A DNA stretch of 64,000 nt, from assembly GCF_002252445.1 (NCBI RefSeq), contig NZ_NNRJ01000052.1:62001-126000 (forward strand), read 5' to 3'. A program made the translations under genes and the position numbers. Numbering within the stretch: position 1 is the first letter of the stretch; every line of letters starts with the position of its first letter. This DNA comes from Brucella thiophenivorans. GTDB taxonomy: Bacteria > Pseudomonadota > Alphaproteobacteria > Rhizobiales > Rhizobiaceae. Below are positions 63,082-64,000 of the stretch, one piece after another. The notes beneath the pieces were generated by a model, which saw only the letters and a list, made by a program, of their open reading frames with translations, did not search any database and was not told where the DNA came from.

Positions 63082-63180
63082 AAATACACGACCTTACAGT
63101 ATTTCGGGTAGCATTTTCAGAAAGCAAATTGACCATAGACAACGCTGTCAAACTGAGGCCAATAAAAAAGTTCTGAAGGT

Positions 63181-63210
63181 CAGACGCCAAAAAACGTTAT
63201 CCGGCGCCTG
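63181..63210 (-). promoter_or_regulatory. Intercistronic stem-loop between xylF and xylG
   Basis: On the operon strand CAGGCGCC pairs with GGCGTCTG (one mismatch) around a 14-base loop, 38 bases after the xylF stop. It probably stabilises the binding-protein mRNA. Confidence 0.45.
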
Positions 63211-63247
63211 ATCCATCAACTAATTTCCAAGTTGAAACAACCGGGCC

Positions 63248-64000
63248 TTACTTCCCGTCGATCTGTTCCTTGGTATAAAAACCGTCTGTCACATAGATGT
63301 CGACATTGTCCTTGGTCACAGCAGTTGGTGTCAGAAGCAATGTATCGACTTCCTTCGAACCATTGTCGATCTTGCCATTGAATTCAGGCTTTTCGTCCCG
63401 AACCAGCTGAACCGTCAACTTCGCTGCTTCTTCAGCAATCAGCTTGAGCGGCTTGTAAACCGTTACGGTCTGCGTGCCATCAACCAGACGCTTTACAGCA
63501 GCCAGATCGCTGTCCTGACCGGAAACCGCTGTCTTACCTGCAAGACCCTGTGCGGCCAAAGCCTGAATTGCGCCACCGGCAGTACCGTCATTGGAAGCAA
63601 CAACAGCATCAATTTTGTTCTGGTTTGCCGTCAATGCGTTTTCCATGATGGAGAGCGCTTCAGTCGGGCTCCATTCCTTGACCCATTGCGAGCCAACGAT
63701 CTTGACCTTGCCGGAATCGACCGCTTCCTTCAGCGCCTTTTCCTGACCAGCACGAAGAAGCTTCGCGTTGTTATCGGTTGGCGAACCACCGAGCAGGTAA
63801 TAATTGCCTTCCGGCTTTTCCTTGAGCACGGCTTCTGCCTGCATGAAACCAACACGCTCATTATCAAAAGAAATATAAGCGTCGATATCGGCATTGAGGA
63901 TCAAGCGATCATAAGACAGAACCTTGATGCCGGAAGCTTTTGCATCAGCAACGACAGCATCAAAAACCTTTGAGTTCATCGGCACGATCACAATAGCGTC
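63248..64000 (-). CDS. xylF: Sugar ABC transporter substrate-binding protein (XylF-like), cut by right edge
   Basis: The frame is open through base 64000, so the signal peptide and first part lie outside. The visible 250 residues are the C-terminal two thirds of a periplasmic type I sugar-binding protein: VLSYDRLILNADIDAYISFD, NYYLLGGSPTDNNAKLLRAG, AVVASNDGTAGGAIQALAAQG and SGQDSDLAAVKRLVDGTQTV are XylF-like. Located first in the xylFGH-type operon. Confidence 0.88.
   Translation of the reverse strand, partial: DAIVIVPMNSKVFDAVVADAKASGIKVLSYDRLILNADIDAYISFDNERVGFMQAEAVLKEKPEGNYYLLGGSPTDNNAKLLRAGQEKALKEAVDSGKVKIVGSQWVKEWSPTEALSIMENALTANQNKIDAVVASNDGTAGGAIQALAAQGLAGKTAVSGQDSDLAAVKRLVDGTQTVTVYKPLKLIAEEAAKLTVQLVRDEKPEFNGKIDNGSKEVDTLLLTPTAVTKDNVDIYVTDGFYTKEQIDGK

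Noticed and set aside
1-64000. tRNA, rRNA, CRISPR array or toxin-antitoxin pair
   Set aside because: None was seen by reading; a tRNA scan and repeat finder would settle this.

Overview
The window looks like a chromosomal segment of an alphaproteobacterium of the Brucellaceae (Brucella/Ochrobactrum/Pseudochrobactrum group). I infer this from the Rhizobiales-type protein sequences, the many ABC importers, and about 100-bp palindromic repeats resembling the Bru-RS type. Base composition is near 50 percent GC. I cannot fix the genus without a database search. No rRNA or tRNA gene, CRISPR array, phage module or replication origin was seen.

Bases 1-8861: the end of a zinc alcohol dehydrogenase, then a minus-strand operon with a branched-chain-type ABC importer (binding protein, livH, livM, livG, livF), an M20 N-carbamoylase-like amidohydrolase, an M81 (MlrC-like) peptidase and a GntR/FadR regulator. 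It looks like uptake plus hydrolysis of one amide- or carbamoyl-containing substrate. Bases 8862-10129 are a decayed accessory patch with a frameshifted IS3 orfA relic.

Bases 10130-18886: a red-light sensing pair (heme oxygenase bphO overlapping bacteriophytochrome kinase bphP), a TetR/EamA exporter pair with a near-perfect operator, a uracil-xanthine permease, an MFS transporter with an extra C-terminal domain, and an HI0933-type flavoprotein.

Bases 19025-26433: a cell-envelope sugar module. A five-gene minus-strand operon encodes a HAD-UbiA fusion, a DprE1-like oxidase, an EmrE-like small transporter, an NAD epimerase and a class III aminotransferase, facing a GT-C-like membrane protein. 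Together they suggest synthesis, flipping and transfer of a polyprenyl-phosphate pentose, perhaps an amino-pentose.

Bases 26712-38422: a diguanylate cyclase with a duplicated sensor domain, a YigZ protein, a cytosine-deaminase-like amidohydrolase, a BMP-type (nucleoside/nucleobase) ABC importer operon containing an amidase, and typA. Bases 38610-49466 are mostly housekeeping: mgtE with a long structured leader, an M3 peptidase, a CoA-ester lyase, leuD, a zincin, a LysE exporter, a DapA-like lyase, ohr/ohrR and asd. Upstream of asd is a short reading frame whose last 15 codons are nearly all Thr/Lys/Met/Ile, followed by an intrinsic terminator. It reads as a transcription attenuator responding to the aspartate-family amino acids.

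Bases 49695-53711 are gene-poor and accessory: a TA-flanked MITE-like element with 35-bp inverted repeats, a full 106-bp palindromic repeat, a 2-hydroxycarboxylate transporter and an internally deleted IS3-family element with both ends. Bases 53712-64000 hold an M19 dipeptidase plus Dpp-type peptide ABC operon and a xylFGH-type sugar ABC operon cut by the right edge.
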